Source of the DNA: Zoogloea dura
GTDB taxonomy: Bacteria; Pseudomonadota; Gammaproteobacteria; Burkholderiales; Rhodocyclaceae
DNA length: 64,000 nt
Reading direction: 5' to 3'
Assembly (NCBI RefSeq): GCF_012927165.1
Contig: NZ_JABBGA010000021.1
Location: 39,344 to 103,343 of the forward strand
The notes under the pieces: generated by a model
Seen by the model: only the letters and a program-made list of their open reading frames with translations
The model's database searches: none
What the model was told of the DNA's origin: nothing
Shown here: one piece after another, positions 25,975 to 37,816 of the stretch
How positions within the stretch are numbered: position 1 is the first letter of the stretch
Layout: every line of letters starts with the position of its first letter
Translations under genes and position numbers: made by a program

Positions 25975-26976
25975 ATGCGGCGAGTCACGCTTACCCAATT
26001 TCTGATCGAACAGCAGCGTAAAGGCCTGATGAGTGCCGATCTACGCCTGCTTATGGAGGTGGTGGCCCGGGCGGTCAAAGCCATCGCCGTGAATGTCTCC
26101 AAGGGCGCCCTGGCCGGCGTGCTGGGTGAAGCCGGCAGCGACAACGTGCAGGGCGAAGCCCAGAAGAAGCTGGATGTGATCGCCAATGACATCCTGATCC
26201 AGGCCAACGAATGGGGTGGCCACCTGGCCGCGATGGCCTCCGAAGAGGTCGAGGAGATCCGCCCGATTCCCGGTGAATACCCGAAGGGTGCTTACCTGCT
26301 GTTGTTCGATCCGCTGGATGGCTCTTCCAATATCGATGTGAACATTTCCGTCGGCACCATCTTCTCGGTGCTGCGCTGCCCTGAAGGCGTCAGCACGCCG
26401 ACCGAGGCCGACTTCATGCAGCCCGGCACTGCCCAAGTGGCGGCCGGCTATTCGGTGTATGGCCCCTCCACCCAGCTGATCCTGACCGTGGGCAGCGGTG
26501 TGCATGGCTTTACCCTCGACCGGGAAATGGGCAGCTTCATCTACACCCACCCGGACATGACGATCCCGGCTGATACCAAGGAGTACGCCATCAACGGGTC
26601 CAACGAGCGCTTCTGGGAAGCGCCGGTGCAGCGTTACATCAGTGAGCTCCAGGCCGGCGCCGAAGGTCCGCGGGGGCGCGATTTCAACACCCGCTGGGTG
26701 GCCTCGATGGTCGCCGATGTGCATCGCATCCTGACCCGTGGCGGCATTTTCATGTACCCGCTGGACAGCAAGATGAAGGACAAGGGCGGCAAGCTGCGCC
26801 TGATGTACGAAGCCAACCCGATGGCGATGATCGTCGAAGCGGCAGGCGGCGCGGCTTCCACCGGGCGCGAGCGCATCCTCGATGTCAAGCCGGTGAAGTT
26901 GCACCAGCGGGTGCCGGTCATCCTCGGTTCGCGCAATGAGGTGGAGCGCGTCGTCTCCTATCACCAGGAGTCCTGA
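25975..26976 (+). CDS. fbp: Fructose-1,6-bisphosphatase class 1
   Basis: 333 aa, normal length. Metal and substrate motifs in order: SEE ([11 protein letters not shown]), [35 protein letters not shown] and the C-terminal [20 protein letters not shown]. Removes the 1-phosphate in gluconeogenesis (or the Calvin cycle where present). No cbb genes nearby. A GATAAT box lies 41 nt upstream. Confidence 0.97.
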   Translation: MRRVTLTQFLIEQQRKGLMSADLRLLMEVVARAVKAIAVNVSKGALAGVLGEAGSDNVQGEAQKKLDVIANDILIQANEWGGHLAAMASEEVEEIRPIPGEYPKGAYLLLFDPLDGSSNIDVNISVGTIFSVLRCPEGVSTPTEADFMQPGTAQVAAGYSVYGPSTQLILTVGSGVHGFTLDREMGSFIYTHPDMTIPADTKEYAINGSNERFWEAPVQRYISELQAGAEGPRGRDFNTRWVASMVADVHRILTRGGIFMYPLDSKMKDKGGKLRLMYEANPMAMIVEAAGGAASTGRERILDVKPVKLHQRVPVILGSRNEVERVVSYHQES

Positions 26977-26990
26977 GCACGCCTGAGCGG

Positions 26991-27021
26991 TTCAGCCGGA
27001 TGGCAGCTGCATCCGGTTGAA
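26991..27021 (+). terminator. Hairpin after fbp
   Basis: TTCAGCCGGATG (26991-27002) pairs with CATCCGGTTGAA (27010-27021) around loop GCAGCTG, one G-U pair. Follows the fbp stop by 14 nt; only a short TCGTTTG tail follows, so termination may be partial. Confidence 0.55.
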
Positions 27022-27086
27022 TCGTTTGCAGTTGTGATGGTCGAATTGGACATCGGCGACAGCCAGACCCAGCCAGGTGATGTCGT

Positions 27087-30000
27087 ATGTCCAATCCGTC
27101 CGCATCCGCAGCCCGCGATCCCGTCCGCTCGCAAGACCCGGTAGCCTCACGGCTTGCCGAATTGCGGCAGGCCGTGGTGGCCACGACCCGGCTTCCCGAG
27201 GCGGAGTGCATCCTCCCGCTGATTGAGCAGGCGCGGCCGGCCGAGGGGCAGGGGCCCCTGATCCACCAGCTGGCCCTGGATCTGGCCACCGAGGTCCGCC
27301 AGCGGCGACGGCGTGCGGGTGGTGTCGATGCGCTGATGAATGAGTTCGCCCTCGACAGCAGCGAGGGCGTCGCCCTGATGTGCCTCGCCGAGGCCTTGTT
27401 GCGCATTCCCGACAGGGAAGGGCGCTTGCGCCTGATCCGGGACAAACTCCTGGCCCGCGACTGGTTCGGTCACCTCGGCCACAGTCCTTCACTCTTCGTC
27501 AATGCCGCCGCCTGGAGTCTGTCGCTCACCGGGCGTCTGCTCGAGCCGCGGGATGCCGCGCGTCTGCCTGGCGTGCTGTCCCGGATGGCCAATCGGGGAG
27601 GGGAGTTGCTGGTCCGCGAGGCGATGGATTTCGCCATGCGCCTGGTGGGGCATCAGTTCATCCTCGGCGAGACGATGGAGGAAGCGCTGGAGCGTGCCTC
27701 GGGCGGCCCCTGGACGGACTATCTCTACTCTTTCGACATGCTGGGTGAGGCGGCCCTCACGTCCGAGGAGGCGGCCCACTACCTGTCTGCCTATGCGTCG
27801 GCGATCCGCCTGATCGGGGCTGCCGACAGGGGGCGTGGCGTCGTCGCCGGCAATGGCATCTCGATCAAGCTGTCGGCGCTGCATCCCCGCTACACGTGGT
27901 TGCAGCGCCGGCGGGTCATGGGCGAACTGGTGCCGCGAGTGCGGCAGTTGTGCTTGCTGGCCCGCCGGTACGACATCGGGCTGACCATCGACGCGGAGGA
28001 GTCCGAGCGGCTCGAGTTGTCGCTGGAGGTGCTGGAGGTGCTGGTACGCGACCCCATGCTTGCCGGCTGGAATGGGCTCGGCTTCGTTGTCCAGGCCTAC
28101 CAGAAGCGCGCGCCTGCGGTGATCGAGTGGATGATTGAGCTGGCCCGCCAGCATCGTCGACGCCTGATGGTGCGCCTGGTCAAGGGCGCCTACTGGGATG
28201 CGGAGATCAAGCGGGCCCAGCAGGAGGGCCTCTCCGACTATCCCGTTTACACCCGCAAGCAGCATACGGATGTGGCCTACCTGGCCTGCGCCCGCCGCCT
28301 GCTGGCGGCGCCGGATGCGATCTTCCCGCTGTTCGCTACGCATAACGCGCATACCGTGGCGGCCCTGATTCATGAGGGAGGCGTGTTCCGCCATGGTGAC
28401 TACGAATTCCAGTGTCTCCACGGCATGGGCGACAGCCTGTTCCGGCAGATCGTGGCTGCGGACGATCCCGCCCTGCGGCGCCCCGTCCGGGTGTATGCCC
28501 CGGTAGGGCCCCATCGCTCGCTGCTGGCCTACCTAGTGAGGAGGTTGCTGGAGAACGGTGCGAATTCGAGCTTCGTCAATCGCATTGTGGACGCCAGGGT
28601 GGCGCTGTCCGATCTGCTCCGGGACCCGGCGGATGCGGCGGCTGCCCTTGGAGGGCGGCCTCATCCCGCCATTCCGCTGCCTGTGGACCTGTATGCAGGG
28701 CGGCCCAACAGCCGGGGCTTTGACCTTGCCTCGCCCGCCGTGCGGCGGGCCTTTGCGGCGGCCCTGGCAAGCAGCCGGGAGGTGCAGGTCCACGTCTTCC
28801 CCAGAGTGCCCGGGGTGGAGGAGGGGGAGGGGAAGGACGTTGACGGCCTGCTTCCAGTCCGCAATCCGGCCCGGCCGGAGGAGGTGGTTGGGTGGGCGCG
28901 CTTCGCCACGCCGGACGAACTCGAGACAGCCCTGCAGCTGGCCGGCGAGGCGGCGCCGCAGTGGGGGGCGACATCCCCCGCGGAACGGGCCTTGTGCCTG
29001 GAGCGGACCGCCCAGGCCCTGGAGGCGCGCACCCACGCCCTGGTGGCGCTGCTGGTCCGGGAGGCCGGCAAGACGATCGCCGCGGGCCTGGGTGAAGTCC
29101 GGGAGGCGGCCGACTTCTGCCGTTACTACGCGGAGCGGCTGCGCGCGGGTGATCTGGAGGGGGCCCGGCCGCTGGGGCCGGTGCTGGCCATCAGCCCCTG
29201 GAATTTCCCCTTGGCGATCTTTGTCGGGCAGATCGCTGCCGCCCTGGCCGCCGGCAATCCGGTGCTGGCAAAACCAGCAGAGCAAACGCCCCTGGTGGCC
29301 GATCAGGCGGTGGCCTTGTTCCATGCCGCAGGTGTTCCCCGGCGCGTCCTGCAGTGTCTGCCGGGGCCCGGTGAGACGATCGGGCGCCGCTTGGTGGCCG
29401 ATGAGCGCATCTGCGGCGTGTTGTTCACCGGCTCGACACAGGTCGCCCGGAGCATCCACCAGACCCTGGCGGCCCGGGGAGATGTGCCCTTGGTGGCGGA
29501 GACCGGCGGAATCAACGCGATGATCGTGGATTCGACGGCCTTGCCCGAGCAGGTCGTCGCCGATGTCATGGTGTCGGCCTTCGACTCCGCGGGGCAGCGC
29601 TGTTCGGCCCTGCGCCTGCTGTGCGTGCAGGAGGAGATCGCCGAGCGGGTCCTGTCCCTGCTCGACGGGGCCCTGGCTGAATTGCGCCTGGGGCCGCCCG
29701 ACGATTTCTCGACCGACGTAGGGCCGTTGATCGACAGCGACGCCCGTCTGCGTATCCAGGCTTACGTGGACGCCCGGCGGGCCGATCGCTGCCCGGTGCT
29801 ATGGCGCAGCCTGCCCGACGCCTGCGATACCGGTTATTTCATGGCCCCGACCCTGGTCGAACTGGCTTCGCCGGAGGCGCTGCGCCAGGAGGTGTTCGGG
29901 CCGGTGCTGCATGTGCTGCGCTATGCGGCCCGGGATCTCGACGACCTGCTCGGGGTGATCCAGGCCACCGGCTACGGGCTGACCCTCGGTATCCAGTCGC

Positions 30001-30767
30001 GGCTTGATGGCTGTGTCCGGCGTATTGTCGGACAGGCCAGGGTGGGCAATATCTATGTCAATCGCAGCATGATCGGCGCGGTGGTCGGTGTGCAGCCCTT
30101 TGGTGGCGAGGGGCTGTCGGGAACCGGCCCGAAGGCCGGGGGGCCTTTGAGCCTGCGGCGGCTGGTCCGCGGGGCGCCAGACCCGCTTCCGACGCTGGCC
30201 CGGCCCGCATGCCCGGACCTTGGGCTGCTGATCGACTGGCTGCGTGGCCATGTTTTTGCGGACGAGGCCCTGCGGGAGCGGCTGCTGCAGGCGGCCGCAC
30301 ATTACGGCGGCGTATCGCTGGCGGGCCTTTCCCTGGTGCTGCCCGGGCCGACCGGCGAGAGCAACACCCTGGGCTTCCATCCGCGGGGCGCGGTGCTGGG
30401 GCTGGCGGACAGTGAGGGGGGCTGGCTACATCAGCTGGCTGCCGTGCTCGCAACCGGAAATCGCTTGCTCCTGCCTGCGGGCGGAGCCGGTGAGGCGTGG
30501 TGCCGAAGCCTGCCGGAGACTCTGCAAGGACGGGTCTCCGTTGATCCCCAGGGCCTGGCAGCGCCCTTTGCCGCCGCACTCCTCGACTTGCCGGAGGCGG
30601 CCCGCTGGCGCGACATGCTGGCCCGTCGGGAAGGCGCCATCCTCCCCTGCCTCGAGCCTATGCCCTACTACCCGGTGGAATGGCTGGTGGTGGAGCGTTG
30701 CGTGACGGTCAACACCGCGGCCACCGGTGGCAACACCGCGCTGATGGGACTTTCAGGCGACTGCTAG
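27087..30767 (+). CDS. putA: Bifunctional proline dehydrogenase / L-glutamate-gamma-semialdehyde dehydrogenase
   Basis: 1226 aa. Residues ~70-530 are the FAD proline dehydrogenase barrel (TIDAEESERLELS, RLVKGAYWDAEIKRAQ, PLFATHNAHTVA). Residues ~600-1030 are the NAD aldehyde dehydrogenase (ISPWNFPLAIFVGQ, FTGSTQVARSI, ETGGINAMIVD, catalytic Cys in GQRCSALRLL). The last ~190 residues are the non-catalytic C-terminal domain of long PutA proteins, which closes the substrate tunnel. There is no N-terminal ribbon-helix-helix, so it does not repress its own gene as E. coli PutA does. AGGTGA ribosome site six bases before the ATG. Converts proline to glutamate with electrons to quinone and NAD. Confidence 0.96.
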   Translation: MSNPSASAARDPVRSQDPVASRLAELRQAVVATTRLPEAECILPLIEQARPAEGQGPLIHQLALDLATEVRQRRRRAGGVDALMNEFALDSSEGVALMCLAEALLRIPDREGRLRLIRDKLLARDWFGHLGHSPSLFVNAAAWSLSLTGRLLEPRDAARLPGVLSRMANRGGELLVREAMDFAMRLVGHQFILGETMEEALERASGGPWTDYLYSFDMLGEAALTSEEAAHYLSAYASAIRLIGAADRGRGVVAGNGISIKLSALHPRYTWLQRRRVMGELVPRVRQLCLLARRYDIGLTIDAEESERLELSLEVLEVLVRDPMLAGWNGLGFVVQAYQKRAPAVIEWMIELARQHRRRLMVRLVKGAYWDAEIKRAQQEGLSDYPVYTRKQHTDVAYLACARRLLAAPDAIFPLFATHNAHTVAALIHEGGVFRHGDYEFQCLHGMGDSLFRQIVAADDPALRRPVRVYAPVGPHRSLLAYLVRRLLENGANSSFVNRIVDARVALSDLLRDPADAAAALGGRPHPAIPLPVDLYAGRPNSRGFDLASPAVRRAFAAALASSREVQVHVFPRVPGVEEGEGKDVDGLLPVRNPARPEEVVGWARFATPDELETALQLAGEAAPQWGATSPAERALCLERTAQALEARTHALVALLVREAGKTIAAGLGEVREAADFCRYYAERLRAGDLEGARPLGPVLAISPWNFPLAIFVGQIAAALAAGNPVLAKPAEQTPLVADQAVALFHAAGVPRRVLQCLPGPGETIGRRLVADERICGVLFTGSTQVARSIHQTLAARGDVPLVAETGGINAMIVDSTALPEQVVADVMVSAFDSAGQRCSALRLLCVQEEIAERVLSLLDGALAELRLGPPDDFSTDVGPLIDSDARLRIQAYVDARRADRCPVLWRSLPDACDTGYFMAPTLVELASPEALRQEVFGPVLHVLRYAARDLDDLLGVIQATGYGLTLGIQSRLDGCVRRIVGQARVGNIYVNRSMIGAVVGVQPFGGEGLSGTGPKAGGPLSLRRLVRGAPDPLPTLARPACPDLGLLIDWLRGHVFADEALRERLLQAAAHYGGVSLAGLSLVLPGPTGESNTLGFHPRGAVLGLADSEGGWLHQLAAVLATGNRLLLPAGGAGEAWCRSLPETLQGRVSVDPQGLAAPFAAALLDLPEAARWRDMLARREGAILPCLEPMPYYPVEWLVVERCVTVNTAATGGNTALMGLSGDC

Positions 30768-30776
30768 AATGCGCGC

Positions 30777-32513
30777 GTGCCGCGCCATTCCATTGTGCTT
30801 CGCCTGCTGATCCTTGCCCTTGCCCTGTGTGGGGCGGTGGCTGCCCATGCCGTGGAGAGGGTCCGCCTGGAGCTTGCCGACGATGCCTTGCGCGCACTCC
30901 TCGACAAGTACCTCGACTTCCCCGAGGCGGCGCCAGGAGAGTCGCAGCAGGGCGATGAGGTTGTGCTGATGCGCCGTGCCCGCAAGGAGATCGGTGACAT
31001 TCTGGCCACCGAGGGCTATTTCAGTCCGGCCATCGAACGGCAGGACAAGGGTGATGGCGTGCTCCACATCCTGGTGCAGCCTGGGCGGCGCACCCTGGTT
31101 TCGCGTGTCGAACTGCGCTTCTCCGGTGCGCTGACGGAGCCCGGGCAGGCCGAGAGGCTCGCCGTACTGCGGGGGAACTGGGCCCTGCCCGAGGGGAATG
31201 CGTTCAGGCAGGCCGCCTGGGACGAGGCCAAGCAGCGCTTGCTGGATGCGCTGACCGCCCGGGATTTTGCCGCGGCGGCAATCACCGACAGCCGGGCCGT
31301 GATCGATCCTGAAAGTGCCACGGCCACCCTCGAAGTGGAGGTCGATAGCGGGGCCGCCTTTCGCTTCGGCCCGCTCGAGGTGAGCGGCCTCTCCGACTAC
31401 GACGAGGGCCTGATCCGGCGCTACCGCCCGCCCGAGCCTGGCGAGGCCTACTCGCAGGAGCGCCTGCTGCGCTTCCAGACAGCGCTGCAGAACACCAGCT
31501 ATTTTGCTTCCGTGCTGGTGGATATCGATCGTGGTGCGGCCACGCCCGACGCGGCGCCGGTGCGGGTCCAGCTCGTGGAAGCCCAGCCGCGGCGCATCGG
31601 CTTCGGCGGGGGTGTCAGCAGCAATACGGGCTACCGGGTCGAGGCGAGTTACCGGGACGCGCATTTCCTTGGCCAACCCTGGAATCTGGTCAGCGGTGTC
31701 CGGATGGAGCAGCGCCGGCAGCTGGGCTATGCAGACGTCTTCCTGCCGCCATCACTCGACGCCCATCTGGATAGCGTCGGTGTGCTGGCCGAACGTACCG
31801 ACATTTCGGGTCTGAAGACGCAGCGCCAGTCGGTGGGGGTGGTGCGCACCATTCCCCGCGGCAACACCGAGAACCGGATTGCCATCAACTACCAGCACGA
31901 AATCCTCACCCCCGACGGGAGTGTGCGTTCCGCCCGCTCGGCCTTGGCGGCGAACTGGTCATGGACCTATCGGGCGGTGGACAGCATCCTCGACCCGCAT
32001 CGTGGCTATGTGCTCAATCTGCAGGTCGGCGGTGCGTCCCGGGCCCTGCTGTCAGACCGCAACTTCGTGCGGATGTATGGCCGCTACCAGCTCTTTGTGC
32101 CGGTTGCTGAGCGGGATGTGCTGATCCTGCGGGCCGAAGGCGGCATGACGGTCGCCGCGTCCAGCGATGGAGTACCGCAGGATTTCCTGTTCCGCACCGG
32201 TGGTGCGCAGACGGTCCGCGGCTATGCCTACCAGAGCCTCGGGGTTACCGAGGGCAGCGCCACGGTGGGTGGCCGCTACATGGCGGTGACCAGTGCCGAA
32301 TACGTGCATTGGTATAAGGGCAGTGACTGGGGCGTAGCCACCTTCATCGACGCGGGCAATGCCAACGATGAGCGGAAGCTGTTCAAAATGAACCTGGGGT
32401 ATGGCTTCGGCCCCCGCTGGCGCAGTCCGGCGGGGCCCATTGCGGTGGATCTCGCCTATGGCCAGAGCGATCACCGGGTGCGTCTGCAGTTCGCTGTCGC
32501 GATCGCCTTCTGA
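30777..32513 (+). CDS. tamA: Autotransporter assembly outer-membrane protein TamA
   Basis: 578 aa, GTG start. Signal peptide MPRHSIVLRLLILALALCGA, POTRA-like domains up to residue ~260, then a BamA/Omp85 barrel (GFGGGVSSNTGYRVEASYRD, ...GGAQTVRGYAYQSLGV with the conserved VRGY loop-6 motif), ending VRLQFAVAIAF with a terminal aromatic. Inserts or helps fold outer-membrane proteins. The usual partner tamB is not next to it. No Shine-Dalgarno; a TAGAAT box made partly from the putA stop lies six bases before the GTG. Confidence 0.9.
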   Translation: MPRHSIVLRLLILALALCGAVAAHAVERVRLELADDALRALLDKYLDFPEAAPGESQQGDEVVLMRRARKEIGDILATEGYFSPAIERQDKGDGVLHILVQPGRRTLVSRVELRFSGALTEPGQAERLAVLRGNWALPEGNAFRQAAWDEAKQRLLDALTARDFAAAAITDSRAVIDPESATATLEVEVDSGAAFRFGPLEVSGLSDYDEGLIRRYRPPEPGEAYSQERLLRFQTALQNTSYFASVLVDIDRGAATPDAAPVRVQLVEAQPRRIGFGGGVSSNTGYRVEASYRDAHFLGQPWNLVSGVRMEQRRQLGYADVFLPPSLDAHLDSVGVLAERTDISGLKTQRQSVGVVRTIPRGNTENRIAINYQHEILTPDGSVRSARSALAANWSWTYRAVDSILDPHRGYVLNLQVGGASRALLSDRNFVRMYGRYQLFVPVAERDVLILRAEGGMTVAASSDGVPQDFLFRTGGAQTVRGYAYQSLGVTEGSATVGGRYMAVTSAEYVHWYKGSDWGVATFIDAGNANDERKLFKMNLGYGFGPRWRSPAGPIAVDLAYGQSDHRVRLQFAVAIAF

Positions 32514-32625
32514 GGCTCAGTGGCGGAGCCGGTCGACCCTCGGGTCAACGGGAAGTGCGGCCCTTGCGTTGAACCGCTGCGTCGTCATGTCGCGTGACCG
32601 CTCCTTCGGAGCACTACCGCGAGAA

Positions 32626-32654
32626 TTGGCAAAGCAGCCGGGGAAGTTTAGACT
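32626..32654 (+). promoter_or_regulatory. Sigma-70 promoter of cytochrome c gene
   Basis: TTGGCA (32626-32631), 17-nt spacer, TAGACT (32649-32654), 42 nt before the start codon. Confidence 0.7.
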
Positions 32655-32695
32655 GCCTCGACATTTTTCCAGTCACACAAACCAAGAGGACCACA

Positions 32696-33010
32696 ATGAA
32701 GAAGCTCGTTGCTGTCGCCGCCATCGCCGGCCTGATGGGTTCCACCGCAGCCTTTGCCGATGCGGGCGCTGATCTGGCCAAGGCCAAGAACTGTCTTGCC
32801 TGCCATGCAGTGGACAAGAAGCTTGTCGGTCCGGCTTACAAGGAAGTCGCTGCCAAGTACAAGGGTGACAAGACTGCCGAAGCCAAGCTGATCGAGAAAG
32901 TTCAGAAGGGTGGCGTGGGTGCTTGGGGCCAGATCCCGATGCCCCCCAATCCGCAAGTCAGCCCTGCCGAGGCCAAGACCTTGGTCGCCTGGGTGCTGTC
33001 CCAGAAGTAA
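32696..33010 (+). CDS. Small class I cytochrome c (c-551/c-552 type)
   Basis: 104 aa. Signal peptide MKKLVAVAAIAGLMGSTAAFA, haem site CLACH (residues ~38-42) and the C-terminal methionine ligand in QIPMPPNPQVS, exactly the cytochrome c551/c8 layout. Periplasmic electron carrier, a plausible partner of the bc1 complex and of terminal oxidases or reductases. Own promoter and terminator; GAGG ribosome site. Confidence 0.93.
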   Translation: MKKLVAVAAIAGLMGSTAAFADAGADLAKAKNCLACHAVDKKLVGPAYKEVAAKYKGDKTAEAKLIEKVQKGGVGAWGQIPMPPNPQVSPAEAKTLVAWVLSQK

Positions 33011-33030
33011 GCGCCATCTTTACGGTTCGG

Positions 33031-33061
33031 AGGCCAGCCAGTCGGGCTGGCCTTTGTTTTT
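33031..33061 (+). terminator. Terminator after cytochrome c
   Basis: AGGCCAGCC (33031-33039), 5-nt loop, GGCTGGCCT (33045-33053), then TTGTTTTT. Perfect stem and good U-tail. Confidence 0.9.
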
Positions 33062-33274
33062 GGGGCGCGCTTGCAGTTGTAATGAAGAACTGCTTGGCGC
33101 CTGTTGCGAACTTGCAACACTCCGCCCCTTCCTCGCGTCCAAAAAACAACGCTGTCCTTGCTTAGGCCTTTGCCTCGCACCCACAATGCAGGCCAACTTC
33201 TCGTTAGAGAGGTGAAATTGGTCGGCGCCGCTGCAAAGCGGAACGTGCCAGTCTTCAATCAAGAGGAGAAACAT

Positions 33275-34438
33275 ATGCAAAAGAAACTGATCGCTCTGGC
33301 CGTCGCCGGCCTGGCTTCCACCGGTGCCTTCGCTCAAGCCAACGTGACCGTTTACGGCGTGGCTGACGCTTCCTTCGACGTCGTCAAGATCGCTGGCGAT
33401 GCCAACAACGAACTCGGCAACACCACCCGCGTTTCCACCAACTCCTCCCTGATCGGTTTCAAGGGTGCCGAGTCCCTGGGCAACGGCCTGACCGCCGTGT
33501 TCCAGTTTGAAAGCGGCGTTGGCTTCGACAACACCGGCGGCCTGGGCGCCACCCGTGACAGTTTCGTCGGCCTGGCCGGCGGCTTCGGTACCGTGGTTCT
33601 GGGTAACCTGACCGGCCCGACCCGCGCTCTGGGCGGTGCTATTGACGTCAATGCCGGCGCTACCGGCATCGGCTCCAACTCCGGCATCCTCGGCAAGCTG
33701 GGCAACAACCTGCTGGGCACCACCGACACCAGCGGCAACTACGGCGGCGGCACCACCTGCGGCCGCAGCACCGTTTGTACTTCCATCTTCGATACCCGTT
33801 GGAAGAACGCCATTGCCTACGTGTCCCCGAGCTTCGCTGGCCTGAACGCCACCGTCGCCTACGTGGCCAACGAGAACAAGTCCCTGCACGGTCTGACCTC
33901 TGCCAACACCACCGGCTACGACATCGGTCTGAAGTACGCCAATGGCCCCGCCATGGCTGCCGTGACCTACAATGCCGTGTCCACCGGCAACGCTGCTGAT
34001 CTGAAGATCTCTGACTTCCGTGTTGGTGGTTCCTACGCCTTCGGCCCGGCTTCCGTTCGCGCCATCTTCGATCTGGCCCGTGCTGACAACTTCGGCGGCA
34101 ACAAGGTCACCCAAGCTGTCTACGGTCTGGGCGCCACCTTCAACGTGACCCCGGCTTCCAAGCTGCTGGGCCAGGTTTACGTTGCTCGTGACCTGAAGGT
34201 CAACGGCTCCAGCGCTGACGACACCGGTGCCAAGCTGTTCGAACTGGGCGTCGAGCACAGCCTCTCCAAGCGCACCATGCTGAAGGCTGTCTACGCCATG
34301 ATGAACAACGACAAGGGCGCGACCTACGACTTCGGCATCAACGCCGCTGGCGTGAACGCCGGTGCTCTGCCGGGTGGCGCGAGCACTGTTGGTGCGACCG
34401 TCCAGGGTATCTCCCTCGGCCTGCGTCACACCTTCTAA
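33275..34438 (+). CDS. Gram-negative general porin
   Basis: 387 aa. Signal peptide MQKKLIALAVAGLASTGAFA, first strand ANVTVYGVADASFDV, loops rich in Gly/Asn/Thr and the C-terminal strand ISLGLRHTF ending in Phe, the BAM recognition signal of betaproteobacterial trimeric porins. Codon choice is much less G/C-ending-diverse and richer in preferred codons than neighbours, in keeping with very high expression. Strong AGAGGAGA ribosome site and a 210-nt upstream region. One disulfide possible (CGRSTVC). Solute selectivity cannot be inferred. Confidence 0.95.
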   Translation: MQKKLIALAVAGLASTGAFAQANVTVYGVADASFDVVKIAGDANNELGNTTRVSTNSSLIGFKGAESLGNGLTAVFQFESGVGFDNTGGLGATRDSFVGLAGGFGTVVLGNLTGPTRALGGAIDVNAGATGIGSNSGILGKLGNNLLGTTDTSGNYGGGTTCGRSTVCTSIFDTRWKNAIAYVSPSFAGLNATVAYVANENKSLHGLTSANTTGYDIGLKYANGPAMAAVTYNAVSTGNAADLKISDFRVGGSYAFGPASVRAIFDLARADNFGGNKVTQAVYGLGATFNVTPASKLLGQVYVARDLKVNGSSADDTGAKLFELGVEHSLSKRTMLKAVYAMMNNDKGATYDFGINAAGVNAGALPGGASTVGATVQGISLGLRHTF

Positions 34439-34466
34439 TTCAGACTTCGTCTGAATCAGGAATTGA

Positions 34467-34491
34467 CGGGCACCTTCGGGTGCCCGTTTTT
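34467..34491 (+). terminator. Terminator after porin
   Basis: CGGGCACC (34467-34474), TTCG tetraloop, GGTGCCCG (34479-34486), then five T. A second short palindrome (CAGACTTCGTCTG) precedes it. Confidence 0.92.
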
Positions 34492-34559
34492 CATGGGGGC
34501 TCCCTTTGTTGCAGATGTTTGATTAGGTGTTGAGTGAATGTGTATTGGAAAAATGCATT

Positions 34560-34605
34560 CCCCAAATGAAACTGGCCACCCGAAGGTGGCCAGTTTCATT
34601 TGGGG
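34560..34605. terminator. Bidirectional terminator between porin and proB
   Basis: A perfect 21-bp stem: left arm 34560-34580, loop CGAA, right arm 34585-34605 (CCCC...CCACC / GGTGG...GGGG). Lies nine bases beyond the proB stop on the minus strand and may also insulate against read-through from the porin. The length and perfection are notable. Confidence 0.85.
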
Positions 34606-34614
34606 AGCAGGGTT

Positions 34615-37358
<2,744 letters not shown>

Positions 37359-37376
37359 GTCGGTTTCTCCTTGCGC

Positions 37377-37688
37377 TTAGGCCGAAATCGCTTCGATGCG
37401 AAGCTCGGTGTAGTTCTGACGGTGACCTTGATGCTTCTGGTAGTGCTTGCGGCGACGCATCTTGAAGATCTTGACCTTGTCGTGACGGCCGTGGGAAACC
37501 ACGGTGGCCGTGACAGTGGCGCCGGCCACCACGGGGGTGCCGATCTTGACCGACTCGCCTTCGCCGACCATGAAGACCTGGTCGATGGTGATTTGCGAGT
37601 CCACGTCAGCCGGTATCTGTTCTACTTTGAGTTTTTCGCCGACGGTGACACGGTACTGCTTGCCGCCGGTTTTTATGACCGCGTACAT
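37377..37688 (-). CDS. rplU: 50S ribosomal protein L21
   Basis: 103 aa. [20 protein letters not shown] at the N-terminus and [18 protein letters not shown] near the C-terminus identify L21, a 23S rRNA-binding protein. First gene of the operon, with a consensus sigma-70 promoter 38 nt upstream. Confidence 0.98.
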   Translation of the reverse strand: MYAVIKTGGKQYRVTVGEKLKVEQIPADVDSQITIDQVFMVGEGESVKIGTPVVAGATVTATVVSHGRHDKVKIFKMRRRKHYQKHQGHRQNYTELRIEAISA

Positions 37689-37725
37689 GGATGTACTCCG
37701 ATTAAGGGTTTGCAGGAAACCGTCA

Positions 37726-37754
37726 ATGATATGTGGAGAACGCGCCCGTGTCAA
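37726..37754 (-). promoter_or_regulatory. Sigma-70 promoter of rplU-rpmA
   Basis: On the minus strand: perfect -35 TTGACA (37754-37749), 17-nt spacer, -10 TATCAT (37731-37726). One of the best promoter matches in the window, fitting a ribosomal-protein operon. Confidence 0.88.
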
Positions 37755-37816
37755 ACGCGGGGCGCGCTTCCCTTGGGCGGCCCCGTGCCTGGGGCAGGGA
37801 TGGCTTGCTCGAGGTC

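Noticed and set aside
34560..34605. Attachment site or small RNA at the 21-bp perfect palindrome
   Set aside because: Its place just beyond the proB stop, and a tetraloop-like CGAA, fit a bidirectional terminator better.
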